Origin: Excoecaria cochinchinensis
Lineage: Eukaryota > Streptophyta > Magnoliopsida > Malpighiales > Euphorbiaceae
Length of the DNA: 64,000 bases
NCBI GenBank assembly: GCA_947683425.1
Contig: CANTUQ010000031.1
Location: 6,645,001-6,709,000 of the forward strand
Direction: 5' to 3'
Shown here: positions 45,762-55,218 of the stretch, piece after piece
Layout of the letters: every line of letters begins with the position of its first letter
Position numbering within the stretch: the first letter of the stretch is position 1
Program-made: the position numbers and the translations under genes
Notes under the pieces: model-generated
Databases searched by the model: none
Told to the model about the DNA's origin: nothing
Seen by the model: only the letters and a program-made list of their open reading frames with translations

Positions 45762-46661
45762 ACGTTTATGGTTCGAGACTTCGATTTGAAAATACCTCTT
45801 TTAACATTTATGATTAAAATTTAATTCATAAATTCGCTTTCTCTTAAATTTGCATTTGCATATCATTAGAGCCTTAGAATACGCTAGTTTGGTCCCTCTT
45901 CTAGCCCCGGTGCGTTCCTGAAGCACCTCCTCATTTTCACTCAATTTGGGGAAAGTGTTAAGGATAATCACCAGCCCAAGCCACGTACCTCAATGGTATA
46001 TCAAAATGGTGACCCGATCGGTCGCTATGCTCGTGATGAGCTAGACCCGTCGGCAGGGATCGTGCTTGGGTAGCCTCAAAGAAACATTTCCCTTGTCCAA
46101 AGCTCATGTAATGGCTGTAATCACTTTCCACAGGTGAAATGAATCATAATCTCATGCTTGCTGTATGGATCATCACGTATTAGATGAATCCAAATGTCTC
46201 GCTTGGTAACCTAGCCAAAGGCTATCATGCCCCGGTAGGGCCATGTCGAAGTTTATGGACCGTCCGAATAGGTGACGATCACTATCCATCCGCTTGTACA
46301 TTAGCATAGGAGCGTTATGCTGCCGGTTTTTTGCCGCGCACCATACGTGTCCAATTGGGTCCCTCGTTGACACTTGGGCTAATCCCACCTAGGAAAGAGA
46401 CTGCACGACCACGTGTGTGGGAGAAATAAGGGTGGAAGGACCTACTTGCTTGCTTGTGCTCTGTAAATGTTGCATATCACGATCATGCATTATACTTACA
46501 TTTCATGCATCATTCTAACTTTTGTCCCTACAACCATCATAGATCTGCCCAGGTGGACTAGATCACCAACCGGGCGACTGATCCGAGTTCTAACTCCTGA
46601 GCTGTCAGATAGAGGGGGTCTACCAGAGATTTTATCGGAAATCAGTGGTACAGTATCTCAG
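45762..46661 (+). other. leader of element C with conserved blocks
   Basis: 900 bp of untranslated leader. The blocks 45,905-46,090 and 46,330-46,450 align closely with copies A and B on the minus strand while the LTRs of the three do not align well, which points to a packaging, dimerisation or translation signal. The frame of gag is open upstream to 46,467. Confidence 0.6.
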
Positions 46662-49600
46662 ATGGCGAACTCACCTAGGGGGGAAGATGCCACCAGGGCC
46701 ATGATTGCGGAAGAGGTAGGCCGCCGTTTCGAGGAATTCGAGGGCAGGATGATGAATATGTTGGCTGCTTTAGCACAACAGAACGCTCAGCCAAATGCTC
46801 CCCAGAATCCTCCTCCTCCTCCTGCAATGAGACAGAATGAGCCTGAAGAAGAAAGGGTTGAAAGGCGAGATGAGCCCGTTAGGCCGCCGCCGATCGAGTT
46901 AAGATCAGTGGCTTTGGGAGAGTTGAGAAGAAGGCCAGTGCTAAGAATTGATGATGATAGAGATATCGAGGATGATAGGCTGAGCGTGGCATCTGAGAAG
47001 GGGAAGGCGCCTCAGGCTGATGACTTTATTTTGAAAAAGATGGAAGAGAGGTTCGAGGCTATGGCTCGTATGATAGGCAGAGCTCACGGGATGAATCCTG
47101 AGGATAGGGAGTTGGACGGAGAGGACCCGATCCCTTATAACTTCAAAATGCCGGATGTGCCGAAGTTCGATGGTACTTCTGATCCCATCGCACATGTGAA
47201 GCAGTATTCTCTGGTCATGAAGGGGACCACCTTGTCCAAGAAGCAGAAGGTAAAATACTTTTGTCTTAGTCTGACCTCCCATGCCATAGATTGGTATCAC
47301 GGCCTTGACCGCCGCACTAAAGAAGATTGGGATCTGCTCACTGAGGAGTTTTTGAAACAGTACGACTGTAATACCAGAATGGAGGTGACTCTGAAAGATC
47401 TTGAGTTACTCCAGCAGAAGGCCGGGGAATCCTTCCATGAGTACCTTACCCGATGGCGGAACCGAGTGATGGAGATGCGCCGAAAGCCTGATACCCAAGA
47501 TCAGATTCGTCTTTTCATTAAGAACGCGAGCCCGTACTTGAAGGAGGGATTGAGGATGAAGGGGTTAAAGGACTGGGAGTCTCTCAAAGATATAGCCATC
47601 GAAGCAGAGGGGGAGTTTTTGACCCGAAAAGCTAACAATGATTTTGCCAAAAGGGCCAACCCCGGTCAAGGAGCCAGTAGGCCGGCAGGTCCCAGTAACG
47701 GCACTAGAAGAATGGGTGAAGTGTCTGCTACTGAGGTAGCCACCCAGAGGAAGTTTTCAAACTTGGGGAGACCACTATCCTGGGTCTTGAAGAGGCTGAT
47801 GAAGGAAGGAAAATTGCGTCCTCTAACTCCTAGGCCAGCTTTGACACAAGGGAAACCGGGACATAAGGACAACGAATTCTGTGCATTCCACCAGCACTCA
47901 GGCCATATCACTGATAAATGCAAAGCGCTCCGGCACTCTATTCAAGATTTGATTGATAGCAAGCAGATCTCTGACCCTGAGAAGAGAGAAACTGAGAAGA
48001 AGCCCGGTTATAATGCCGTACCCCCACCTGTGTTTATGATCCAATCTGGCCTGCCGGAGTTGTACGTGCTACAAGATCTGTATGGGAATGAGGAGTCTGC
48101 TGTTGGTAATTCCGGGAATGAGAAGGAGAAAGCAGTTGTGGCGACCCTTGATTGCTGGTCTAGCAGTGAAAGCGGTGGAGAAGCCGAGGGTAAAGAAGGA
48201 TTGAACCTTGATCTGTGGGGCTCCGATGGAGACAAGGGAGAGATAAGCGCTGTCACTAGAAGTGGAAGGGTGATCCCCGAGATTGCAAAGCTACCTGAGC
48301 CAGTACAGCCATTGGCAGAGAAAGAGCCAGAGGAGGAACATATTATAAGGCAATTGAAGAAGACCACAGCCCAGATATCCATTTGGGATCTGTTGAGGCA
48401 ATCTCCCTCTCACAGACAGAAGATAGTAGAGGCTTTGGTTGAGGCCACAGTCGCCACCACGATTTCCCCGTCAGAACTTTTGGGTTTAATCAAGGGAGGA
48501 TCCGAGGAGAGGTTGATCTTTTCCGACACTGACTTACCGGTAGAAGGACGCAATCATAACCGACCTTTGTACATTAAAGCGCAGATTAGCGGCAAGCACA
48601 CTGCTTGCGTCATGGTGGACGATGGGTCTTCTATCAACGTATACCCTTTGATAGCTTTACAAGCTTTTTGCTTAAGCGAGGATATGCTCAGCGGATCCGA
48701 TCTAACTATCACGGCCTACGATAACTCGAGGAGGCAAGCCTCAGGAACCTTCAAGACTTTGGTCAAGACAGGACCTATTGCAGTGGAAGTTGAATTTGTA
48801 GTTCTGCCCATTCCTGCTAACTTCTCGGCTTTGCTAGGGAGACCCTGGTTTCATAAATTAGGAGGAGTGCCATCCACACTGCATCAGATGATAAAATTCC
48901 CGCACGAAGGGGAGGTGGTGACTATCAAGGCGGCCAGGGAAAACCAGGTCTCAGCGCTAGAAATTGCCAATCAGCCATTCAGTGGTTTCCACGTGTCCAT
49001 GATAAAGGAAGAGCACGGATCAGAAGATAGCCCGGGTGTGGTTAGTATGATGAACAGGATGCACTATCTTCCTGGGGCTGGATTGGGTAGAAGCTCTCAA
49101 GGGCTGCAGACCGCGATCACCACTCGAGGGCAGAAGAACCGAAAAGGTCTGGGGTACAGAGGTGGCTTTGGCAAGAAGAGGGTAACAGACATGATCCCCC
49201 ACATTTCAGAAAGCTTTGTCCCCGCATCCTCAATATGTGCTTATACTGGTGAAGATGAACCGCAGTGGGTAGATGGGAGGATTGTCCCTGGCTTTGAGAT
49301 TTTTAATGGTGCGTATGACTGGCATGTCGGGTTTATCAAGACCACTGAAGACTTTTGGGATGAGGAAGTCATGACTCAGGAGATCACTTGGGACAAGTGC
49401 GAGCTCGAGGAGGTCGTTACTGAGAAAATGGTAGCCACCAGGCTGAGAGGAAAAGGGAAGATAGCAGATTTAGAGCTGGGACTGGAGGATTTGAAAATTT
49501 CTTCTGACGCGCCTGAAGGACCTCTCCTAAACCAGAAAGTCAGTGAGCAAGCTGCAACGGCATCAACCTCGGGAGCGGCAGAAGAAGACTCTAGCCTAGA

Positions 49601-50219
49601 TTGTCTTTTTATTCCAGAACTCTTTTATGATGTAAATGATAACTATAATATTATCAATAAGATGAACAATTTCACTTATTTGTGCGATGTTTCTAATGAT
49701 TTCAACATGCATGAACATGATCATATTCTATCAATTTTTGACATTGATTCTACTGACACAACGCCTTTCAATCTTGGAACCTCGGAAAATCCGAGAGAAA
49801 TTCTAATAGAATCAAACATAACTCCTGAGGAGAGAAAAAATTTTGAGAAAATAATAAGAAAACATGAAAAAGTCTTTGCCTGGACCTACGAGGACATGCC
49901 GGGGATTGACCGAGCCGTGGCGGAGCATGCCATCCCGACTTACCCAGATTGCAAGCCTGTGAAGCAGAAGTTGAGGAGGCTAAGACCAGAATGGGCTGAC
50001 AAGGTTAAGGAGGAAATCCGACAGCAGATCGAAGCTAAATTTCTTGTGGAAGTCCAGTATCCTACTTGGCTGGCGAATGTGGTTCCTGTGGCTAAGAAGA
50101 ACGGAAAGGTCAGGGTGTGTGTGGATTATCGAGATCTTAACAAGGCTTGCCCTAAAGATGATTTTCCACTACCCCATATTGATGTGTTGATAGACAGTGC
50201 CGCCAATTGCGCGATGTAA
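46662..50219 (+). CDS. gag-pol: gag-protease-G-patch-reverse transcriptase (N-terminal part), ends at a premature stop
   Basis: Polyprotein for the particle, its maturation and the first part of reverse transcriptase. The frame is open from 46,467, but the ATG at 46,662 (MANSPRG) is chosen because the gag copies A and B align from the same Met. Numbering residues from the 46,467 codon, the parts are an N-terminal helix (66-130), a proline-rich linker, the retrotransposon Gag core (about 250-345, IDWYHGLDRR, YLTRWRNRVMEM), a CX2HX4HX4C knuckle at 472-485, an aspartic protease with VDDGSS (Asp at 718) and LLGRPW, a G-patch (861-905, GAGLGRSSQG...GLGY), an acidic linker, then RT from about 1,135 (KPVKQKLRRLRP, VPVAKKNGKVRVCVDYRDLNKACPKD). 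It stops at TAA 50,217-50,219, three codons before the first catalytic Asp of RT. No frameshift is seen before that. Confidence 0.9.
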   Translation: MANSPRGEDATRAMIAEEVGRRFEEFEGRMMNMLAALAQQNAQPNAPQNPPPPPAMRQNEPEEERVERRDEPVRPPPIELRSVALGELRRRPVLRIDDDRDIEDDRLSVASEKGKAPQADDFILKKMEERFEAMARMIGRAHGMNPEDRELDGEDPIPYNFKMPDVPKFDGTSDPIAHVKQYSLVMKGTTLSKKQKVKYFCLSLTSHAIDWYHGLDRRTKEDWDLLTEEFLKQYDCNTRMEVTLKDLELLQQKAGESFHEYLTRWRNRVMEMRRKPDTQDQIRLFIKNASPYLKEGLRMKGLKDWESLKDIAIEAEGEFLTRKANNDFAKRANPGQGASRPAGPSNGTRRMGEVSATEVATQRKFSNLGRPLSWVLKRLMKEGKLRPLTPRPALTQGKPGHKDNEFCAFHQHSGHITDKCKALRHSIQDLIDSKQISDPEKRETEKKPGYNAVPPPVFMIQSGLPELYVLQDLYGNEESAVGNSGNEKEKAVVATLDCWSSSESGGEAEGKEGLNLDLWGSDGDKGEISAVTRSGRVIPEIAKLPEPVQPLAEKEPEEEHIIRQLKKTTAQISIWDLLRQSPSHRQKIVEALVEATVATTISPSELLGLIKGGSEERLIFSDTDLPVEGRNHNRPLYIKAQISGKHTACVMVDDGSSINVYPLIALQAFCLSEDMLSGSDLTITAYDNSRRQASGTFKTLVKTGPIAVEVEFVVLPIPANFSALLGRPWFHKLGGVPSTLHQMIKFPHEGEVVTIKAARENQVSALEIANQPFSGFHVSMIKEEHGSEDSPGVVSMMNRMHYLPGAGLGRSSQGLQTAITTRGQKNRKGLGYRGGFGKKRVTDMIPHISESFVPASSICAYTGEDEPQWVDGRIVPGFEIFNGAYDWHVGFIKTTEDFWDEEVMTQEITWDKCELEEVVTEKMVATRLRGKGKIADLELGLEDLKISSDAPEGPLLNQKVSEQAATASTSGAAEEDSSLDCLFIPELFYDVNDNYNIINKMNNFTYLCDVSNDFNMHEHDHILSIFDIDSTDTTPFNLGTSENPREILIESNITPEERKNFEKIIRKHEKVFAWTYEDMPGIDRAVAEHAIPTYPDCKPVKQKLRRLRPEWADKVKEEIRQQIEAKFLVEVQYPTWLANVVPVAKKNGKVRVCVDYRDLNKACPKDDFPLPHIDVLIDSAANCAM

Positions 50220-53015
50220 AGCTTTGGGGATGGATATGTGGGCTACAACCAGATCCTGAACAAGATAGCTGACCGGGTTAAAACTGCCTTTATCACGGAG
50301 TGGGGCACTTATGCCTATCGGGTCATGCCTTTCGGCCTGAAGAATGAGGGGGCCACATACCAGAGGATGGCAACCAAGATCCTAAGCGACCTGATTCACA
50401 AAGAAGTGGAGGTGTATGTCGATGATATGATGGTCAAATCAGCCACCCGAGAGGGACACTTTGAAGCTCTAGAGAAGTTCTTCACCAGGATCGACAAGTA
50501 TAATCTGCGACTTAATCCCAAGAAGTGCATTTTCGGGGTGACTTCAGGAAAGCTGTTGGGACACGTCGTCAGTCAGAGGGGGATAGAAATTGACCCCGAT
50601 AAGGTGAAAGCTATCAGAGAGATGCCTGTGCCACAAAAAGAGAAAGATGTAAGGAGTTTCCTGGGCAAACTGCAGTATGTCAGCCGGTTTATTGCCAAGC
50701 TCACTTCGATATGCGAACCTGTTTTCAAGCTGCTTAGAAAGAATCAGCCCGTAGTCTGGAATGAAGACTGCCAGAGAGCCTTTGATTATATCAGGGAGTA
50801 TCTGTTAAATCCACCAGTACTGAGGCCTCCGCAACCTGTTAAACCACTTATACTGTATCTGGCAGTAGAAGATGGTTCGGTGGGCGCCATGATGGCTCAA
50901 GAGAATGAATTTGGGGTGGAGTTTGCAATTTATTACCTCAGCAAGAAGTTCCTGGCTTACGAAATAAAATATGCTGAAGTGGAGAAGATCTGCCTTGCGG
51001 TGATCTGGGCATCAAAGAAGCTAAGACATTACTTCCACTCATACAAGGTTCAGGCCGTAGCCAAGCAGAATCCTTTAAGATATTTGCAGGAGGCACCATC
51101 TTTGCTTGGAAAGATGGGGAGGTGGCTGCTCTTGCTACAAGAGTTCGATGTGCAATACATCACCCGCAAGACTATTAAGGGGCGAGCTGTAGCCGAGTTT
51201 CTTGCTGAACATCCTATCCAAGGGGACACCCCCGAGTTTACCTTTCCTGACGAGAGCATAGGCACGATTTATGTTCAAGGATGGCAGTTGCATTTTGACG
51301 GGGCGGTGAACAACAAAGGAGCCGGAGTCAGAATCATCCTGACGACCCCAGATAATGAGAAGCTTCCTCTTGCTAAGAAACTAAGATACAAAGCAACCAA
51401 CAATGAAGCTGAGTATGAAGCGTGCACCTTCGGATTAGAAGCTTTGGCTGTGTTGGGGGCAAAAAACGTAGAGGTTTTTGGTGACTCGTCCTTGGTAATA
51501 AACCAGATCCGAGGTGAATGGGCCGTTAAAGAAGAACGACTGGTCCCCTATGTTCAATATTTGAAAGGGATGTGCGGGAAGTTTGAGACGTGCACTTTCC
51601 ACTTTGTGCCCAGAGATGAGAACCGTTTGGCTGATGCGTTGGCAACCTTAGTGTCAATGTGGGATAACCCTGAAGGAATGGCCATGAAACCGGTGCTAAT
51701 TTCGAGCTCTGATAAGCCTAGTTTTGAAACCAAGCCAGTGATGGAGGTCGAGGCGTCAGACGGCAAGCCATGGTACTTTGATATCATGAATTACTTGGAA
51801 AGCGATAGATTCCCAGAAGAGGCCACTGAAAAAGACCAGAGGATGATACGTAAGTTATCTACTCAGTTCATACCCTTGGAAGGCGTGCTGTACAAAAGAC
51901 GGTCAGACGGGATCCAGCTCAGGTGCTTGAATGAAAGAGAAGCGCGCAAGGTAATGGAAGAAACCCATGCGGGGGTCTGCGGGGCCCACATGAATGGTTT
52001 GACCTTGGCCAAGAAGATAATGAGGCAAGGCTTTTATTGGCTCACGATGGACACTGATTGTTCAAAGTATGTCAAGCAATGTCAATTGTGCCAACAGTAC
52101 GCGGATCTGAGACACCTGCCGGTATCAGAGCTACATAACCTAATGTCACCTTGGCCGTTTGCTGCTTGGGGGATAGATATCATTGGAGAGATTCGCCCTA
52201 CGGCGTCCAATGGGCACAGATATATCATAGTCGCAATCAACTACTTCACCAAATGGGTCGAGGCAGAATCCTTCAAGAAAATTGACGCAAGGGATATGGC
52301 CAGGTTCATAGAGAGGAACTTGATATGCAGATATGGCCTCCCTCATCACATAGTGTCTGATAACGGAGTGCAGTTTATGGGTGAGACCAGAAAACTTCTC
52401 GAGAAGTATGGTGTTGAGCATCATAAGTCCTCTCCCTACCGACCGCAAGCAAATGGAGCAGTAGAAGCCGCCAATAATAATGTGAAGAAGATCTTGTCCA
52501 AAATAGTCCAAACCTACAAAGACTGGGCTGAGAAGTTACCCTTCGCCCTGTGGGGATACAGAACGACAGTAAGATCATCTACAGGCGCTACACCATTCTC
52601 CCTGGTATACGAAACGGAAGCAGTGTTGCCGGTAGAGATAGAGCTTAAATCGCTAAGGGTGGTCATGGAAGCCCAAATCCCAGAAGTCGAATGGGCGCAG
52701 CAAAGATTGCAGCACTTGAACTTACTGGATGAAAGTAGGCTGAAAGCTTATTATCACAATCAGATATACCAGAAGAGATTAGCAAGAACTTTCGGAAAGA
52801 AGGTGAGGAAGCACCCGCTGAAAGAAGGGGACTTGGTGTTCAAACAAATGAGGCCAGGAATACCAGACATCAGGGGGAAATTCAGACCTACCTGGGAAGG
52901 GCCGTACATCCTTAAGAAGCTGTTGTCCAGGGGGGCTGCAATCTTATCAGATAGCGATGGGAACGAATTCAAAGAGCCGATCAATGTCGACAGACTCAAA
53001 AGGTTCCACGGCTAA
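50220..53015 (+). CDS. pol: reverse transcriptase (rest), RNase H, archaeal-type RNase H, integrase
   Basis: Same frame as the upstream part, continuing from the codon after the stop to TAA at 53,013. RT: catalytic Asp in FGDGY (50,229-50,231), GYNQI, MPFGLKNEGATYQR, and YVDD at 50,415-50,426. RNase H1 (about 50,800-51,180) keeps the fold (LSKKFLAYEIKYAEVEK) but lacks the usual catalytic Asp residues (AVAKQNPLRYL in place of a TDH-type site). A second RNase H (51,280-51,660) has Asp in LHFDGAVNNKGAG, Glu in NNEAEYEACTFGLEAL, Asp in VFGDSSLVINQ and Asp in RLADALA. Integrase follows with an HHCC finger (HAGVCGAH...CQLCQQY), DIIGEI, VSDNGVQF and PQANGAVEAANN (DDE triad), and a GPY motif (WEGPYILKK). 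No chromodomain. The only defect seen is the stop at 50,217. No internal start is convincing, so this half is not expected to be made alone. Confidence 0.9.
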   Translation, partial: SFGDGYVGYNQILNKIADRVKTAFITEWGTYAYRVMPFGLKNEGATYQRMATKILSDLIHKEVEVYVDDMMVKSATREGHFEALEKFFTRIDKYNLRLNPKKCIFGVTSGKLLGHVVSQRGIEIDPDKVKAIREMPVPQKEKDVRSFLGKLQYVSRFIAKLTSICEPVFKLLRKNQPVVWNEDCQRAFDYIREYLLNPPVLRPPQPVKPLILYLAVEDGSVGAMMAQENEFGVEFAIYYLSKKFLAYEIKYAEVEKICLAVIWASKKLRHYFHSYKVQAVAKQNPLRYLQEAPSLLGKMGRWLLLLQEFDVQYITRKTIKGRAVAEFLAEHPIQGDTPEFTFPDESIGTIYVQGWQLHFDGAVNNKGAGVRIILTTPDNEKLPLAKKLRYKATNNEAEYEACTFGLEALAVLGAKNVEVFGDSSLVINQIRGEWAVKEERLVPYVQYLKGMCGKFETCTFHFVPRDENRLADALATLVSMWDNPEGMAMKPVLISSSDKPSFETKPVMEVEASDGKPWYFDIMNYLESDRFPEEATEKDQRMIRKLSTQFIPLEGVLYKRRSDGIQLRCLNEREARKVMEETHAGVCGAHMNGLTLAKKIMRQGFYWLTMDTDCSKYVKQCQLCQQYADLRHLPVSELHNLMSPWPFAAWGIDIIGEIRPTASNGHRYIIVAINYFTKWVEAESFKKIDARDMARFIERNLICRYGLPHHIVSDNGVQFMGETRKLLEKYGVEHHKSSPYRPQANGAVEAANNNVKKILSKIVQTYKDWAEKLPFALWGYRTTVRSSTGATPFSLVYETEAVLPVEIELKSLRVVMEAQIPEVEWAQQRLQHLNLLDESRLKAYYHNQIYQKRLARTFGKKVRKHPLKEGDLVFKQMRPGIPDIRGKFRPTWEGPYILKKLLSRGAAILSDSDGNEFKEPINVDRLKRFHG

Positions 53016-53404
53016 AGACCAAAATAAAAAGAAGAGAATAAAAATGCCCTGCAAGTCGAAAACCGAAAAAAGGCGGCTATGCTAAAATTGGGCGCCTCGA
53101 CAGGGTGAAAACCGAAAAAAGGCATCCTGTACAAAAATTAGAGGCATGAGAGAAAATGTCCGATCGTGAAAACCCGAGAGGGCCGATCGGTAATAGGAGT
53201 TGATGCTGTTAAAATTTGGTTTCATGTATTGATAGTGCATAAGCAGCTGAGTAAATGCCAAAACTAATCATGTATGCTGAAATTATCTAGAAATGCACAC
53301 AAAACTCGTGAAAGGGATGAATATTATTCTTTTCACTTTTGTCATTTTCTAGTTCTGTATTAAAAAGAAATGTAGCACAAAAAGAAATACACATGTAGGC
53401 TAAA
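53016..53404 (+). other. post-integrase spacer
   Basis: Contains two GAAAACCGAAAAAAGGC repeats (near 53,060 and 53,107) and a GTCCGATCGTGAAAACC/GGGCCGATCGGTAAT pair near 53,160-53,192. It ends at the stop of the convergent antisense gene. No ORF. Confidence 0.5.
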
Positions 53405-54718
53405 CTAGGTCATGCTGCTGCTCTCGCCGATCAGATGCTTGAGCCCTCGAGTCCTATTATCGGAGGCTGGGCTGAGGATCCACTTCTTGTACCCGCTGGT
53501 TGAGGATGCAGAATGGTTGCCGAACCTCGGGATGACGGTCTTCACAGGTAATCTACCCCATAGCTCATGATACCGGGAAGCAAATGCAGCCGAGAGATCT
53601 CCTCCTCGGAAAGATAGGGGAACCCTCACTATATCCTGGGTCATCCCAAGCTGCCGTGAACATCGAGAGGTGATGCAGAAGGTGGCCTGGCGGAGGCCGC
53701 AGAGGGGAACACAACCCGATGACCCATCGGTGACCGCATGAGACAGCGGGAGCCAGGCAGATGTAAAACTGATATCGTCATCTGACAGCTCACTAAATCT
53801 GGTAATCCCTTCACCAGTCGTGGCACACCCATGCAATCGTCGACGAGGCAAGAAATGGCTTGGTGAGTACTGCGGAGTGACTCGAGGGGGTGGTTCAGAC
53901 AACATCTTCAGTTTTTCCTGTAACCAGATCTAAAATAAAAAATAATAAAAAAAAAGCCGTTGGAGTAAGTAGGGTTTACTTCAGGCAAAAATAAGGCACA
54001 GGGTTGTGTGAAAATCCGAAAGGACGCACCTCCCGCAAAGAAAAGCTAGTGTGAAAATCCATAAGGGACGCACTACCTTTAAAATAATGACGTACCTGGA
54101 GTAATAAGGGGCTACCAGTAAAGGTTGTAGTGGACCTAGAGCTCACAGCGTCCAGACCCAAGATGGTTTCGGCCAATACAAGTGGTAGAGGGGACATTCC
54201 AAGATGAAAGTCGCTCAGAACCCCAAACAGACGAAAGTCACCTGTCAAGCCTCCTGGAACAACAGTAAGGAAATTCACCATGCAGAATAGAAACGTGATG
54301 CTTACCCGATAGGTGGGAATGTCGGTGAATTGATCTAGGGCCTCGATCAGTGGCTCCAGAGCAAAGGAGGAACTCAGAGGAATCAGTTGGTTGGCCTCCG
54401 AGGGGGATATGCCCAGAGCTAGGGCTACGTCCCGGGTCTGAAATAGACCGCAGTGGGGGATACAGGGCAAAGCGCCAGGAGGGAACCGGGCTCCCAGAAT
54501 TGAAGCCAATTCTTCAGAAAGAGGGCACAGTTCCTGATAGGTGAACTGGAAGACGTGAAATCGGGGTTCCAGAAGTGGGTAGCCGCCAGGAGGAGGTTCT
54601 GGTCGATTTTCACCCGGTACAGATATTTCAGCCCAGCCAGGGAGGAAAGGGCGCCTTCTCCCCAAGTGTGTTTGTCATCTAAAATACGGTGCATCCTTTT
54701 GGCAGGAGGGGAAGACAT
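53405..54718 (-). CDS. accessory antisense gene, two exons, DUF7745-like (plant mobile domain type)
   Basis: Exon 1 runs 54,718-54,096 and exon 2 53,929-53,405. The ATG at 54,718 (MSSPPAKRMHRILDD) lies 59 bp below a TATA box on the same strand. Exon 1 continues DDKHTWGEGALSSLAGLKYLYRV, then after a one-base frameshift near 54,560 FTYQELCPLSEELASILG, a region rich in short hydrophobic blocks, and TTTFTGSPLLLQ at the donor. Exon 2 begins IWLQEKLKMLSEPP and includes VRVPLSFRGG. The FTxxE..P..EE..xILG block and GSPLLLQ-xW continuity across the intron resemble DUF7745, a domain found in plant genes and retroelements. The intron is phase 0 with CAG/GTACGT and TTTTAG sites. Decayed relatives are at 11,340 and 24,554. 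Antisense ORFs after integrase are known in some Tat elements (for example Grande); their role is unknown. Confidence 0.65.
53930..54095 (-). other. phase-0 intron of the antisense gene
   Basis: 166 bp, donor GTACGT after CAG and acceptor TTTTAG before ATCTGG, with a T-rich 3' half. It contains two direct repeats of GTGCGTCC followed by GGATTTTCACAC, also present in the B and D copies. Confidence 0.65.
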
Positions 54719-54776
54719 TTTTGAGAATAATAAAGGCCCAAAGCGTTGAAAAATGAAGAGACAAAAAAGTTTGCAG

Positions 54777-54784
54777 ATTATATA
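54777..54784 (-). promoter_or_regulatory. TATA box of the antisense accessory gene
   Basis: The minus strand reads CTATATAATC. It is 59 bp from the ATG and borders the GC-rich palindromic array. Confidence 0.6.
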
Positions 54785-54789
54785 GGGAA

Positions 54790-55017
54790 GGGTCACCGAC
54801 GGCCTACCCGCCCCTCTACAGCGACGGTCTGCCCGCCTCTCTACAGGGACGGCCTGACCGCCCCTCTATAGAGACGGCCTGCCCGTCGGAAGTCCACCTG
54901 TCAGATGCATGCGTCATCATTGCAATCATCACGCGCATTAATTCGCATTTATTGCGCGACAGACGGCCAGCCCGTTGGTCGCTTGTACAGACGCCATGCC
55001 CGTCGGTCACGAAATTC
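54790..55017. promoter_or_regulatory. divergent promoter with palindromic GC-rich array
   Basis: Between the two opposed TATA boxes lie repeated units of GACGGCCTGCCCGCCCCTCT type, then GACGGCCTGCCCGTCGG and GACGCCATGCCCGTCGGTC. The CGTCGGTC end next to the plus-strand TATA box matches the CCCGTCGGTCGTGTCTGGCTATATAAGG arrangement of the LTR in order and spacing (only its ends are quoted: CCCGTCGGTC and CTATATAAGG). It presumably drives both accessory genes. Confidence 0.6.
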
Positions 55018-55025
55018 TATATAAG
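55018..55025 (+). promoter_or_regulatory. TATA box of the sense accessory gene
   Basis: TATATAAG, the same octamer as in the LTR, followed after about 30 bp by a CT-rich leader. Confidence 0.6.
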
Positions 55026-55218
55026 GGCGAGTGACAGACGGCGCAAACGTTGTTGTCCCTTTCTTCTTCCTCTCTCAAGCGGTTTCTAAGCAGTTTTTAG
55101 CGATTTTTGAGTCTTTTCTTCTTATTTTTTCGCGATTTCTTCGTTTTTTCGCATTATATACTCACCCGGTGCCCGGATATTTATATTTCTCCAGTTTCTA
55201 CACTCCTCCGGATTACAA

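Noticed and set aside
52800..53015. Chromodomain at the integrase C-terminus
   Set aside because: The protein ends shortly after the GPY-type motif; no chromodomain residues follow, as expected for the Tat lineage.
54350..54749. Plus-strand ORFs over the antisense accessory gene
   Set aside because: They are shadows of exon 1 on the other strand and lack their own promoter or family match.
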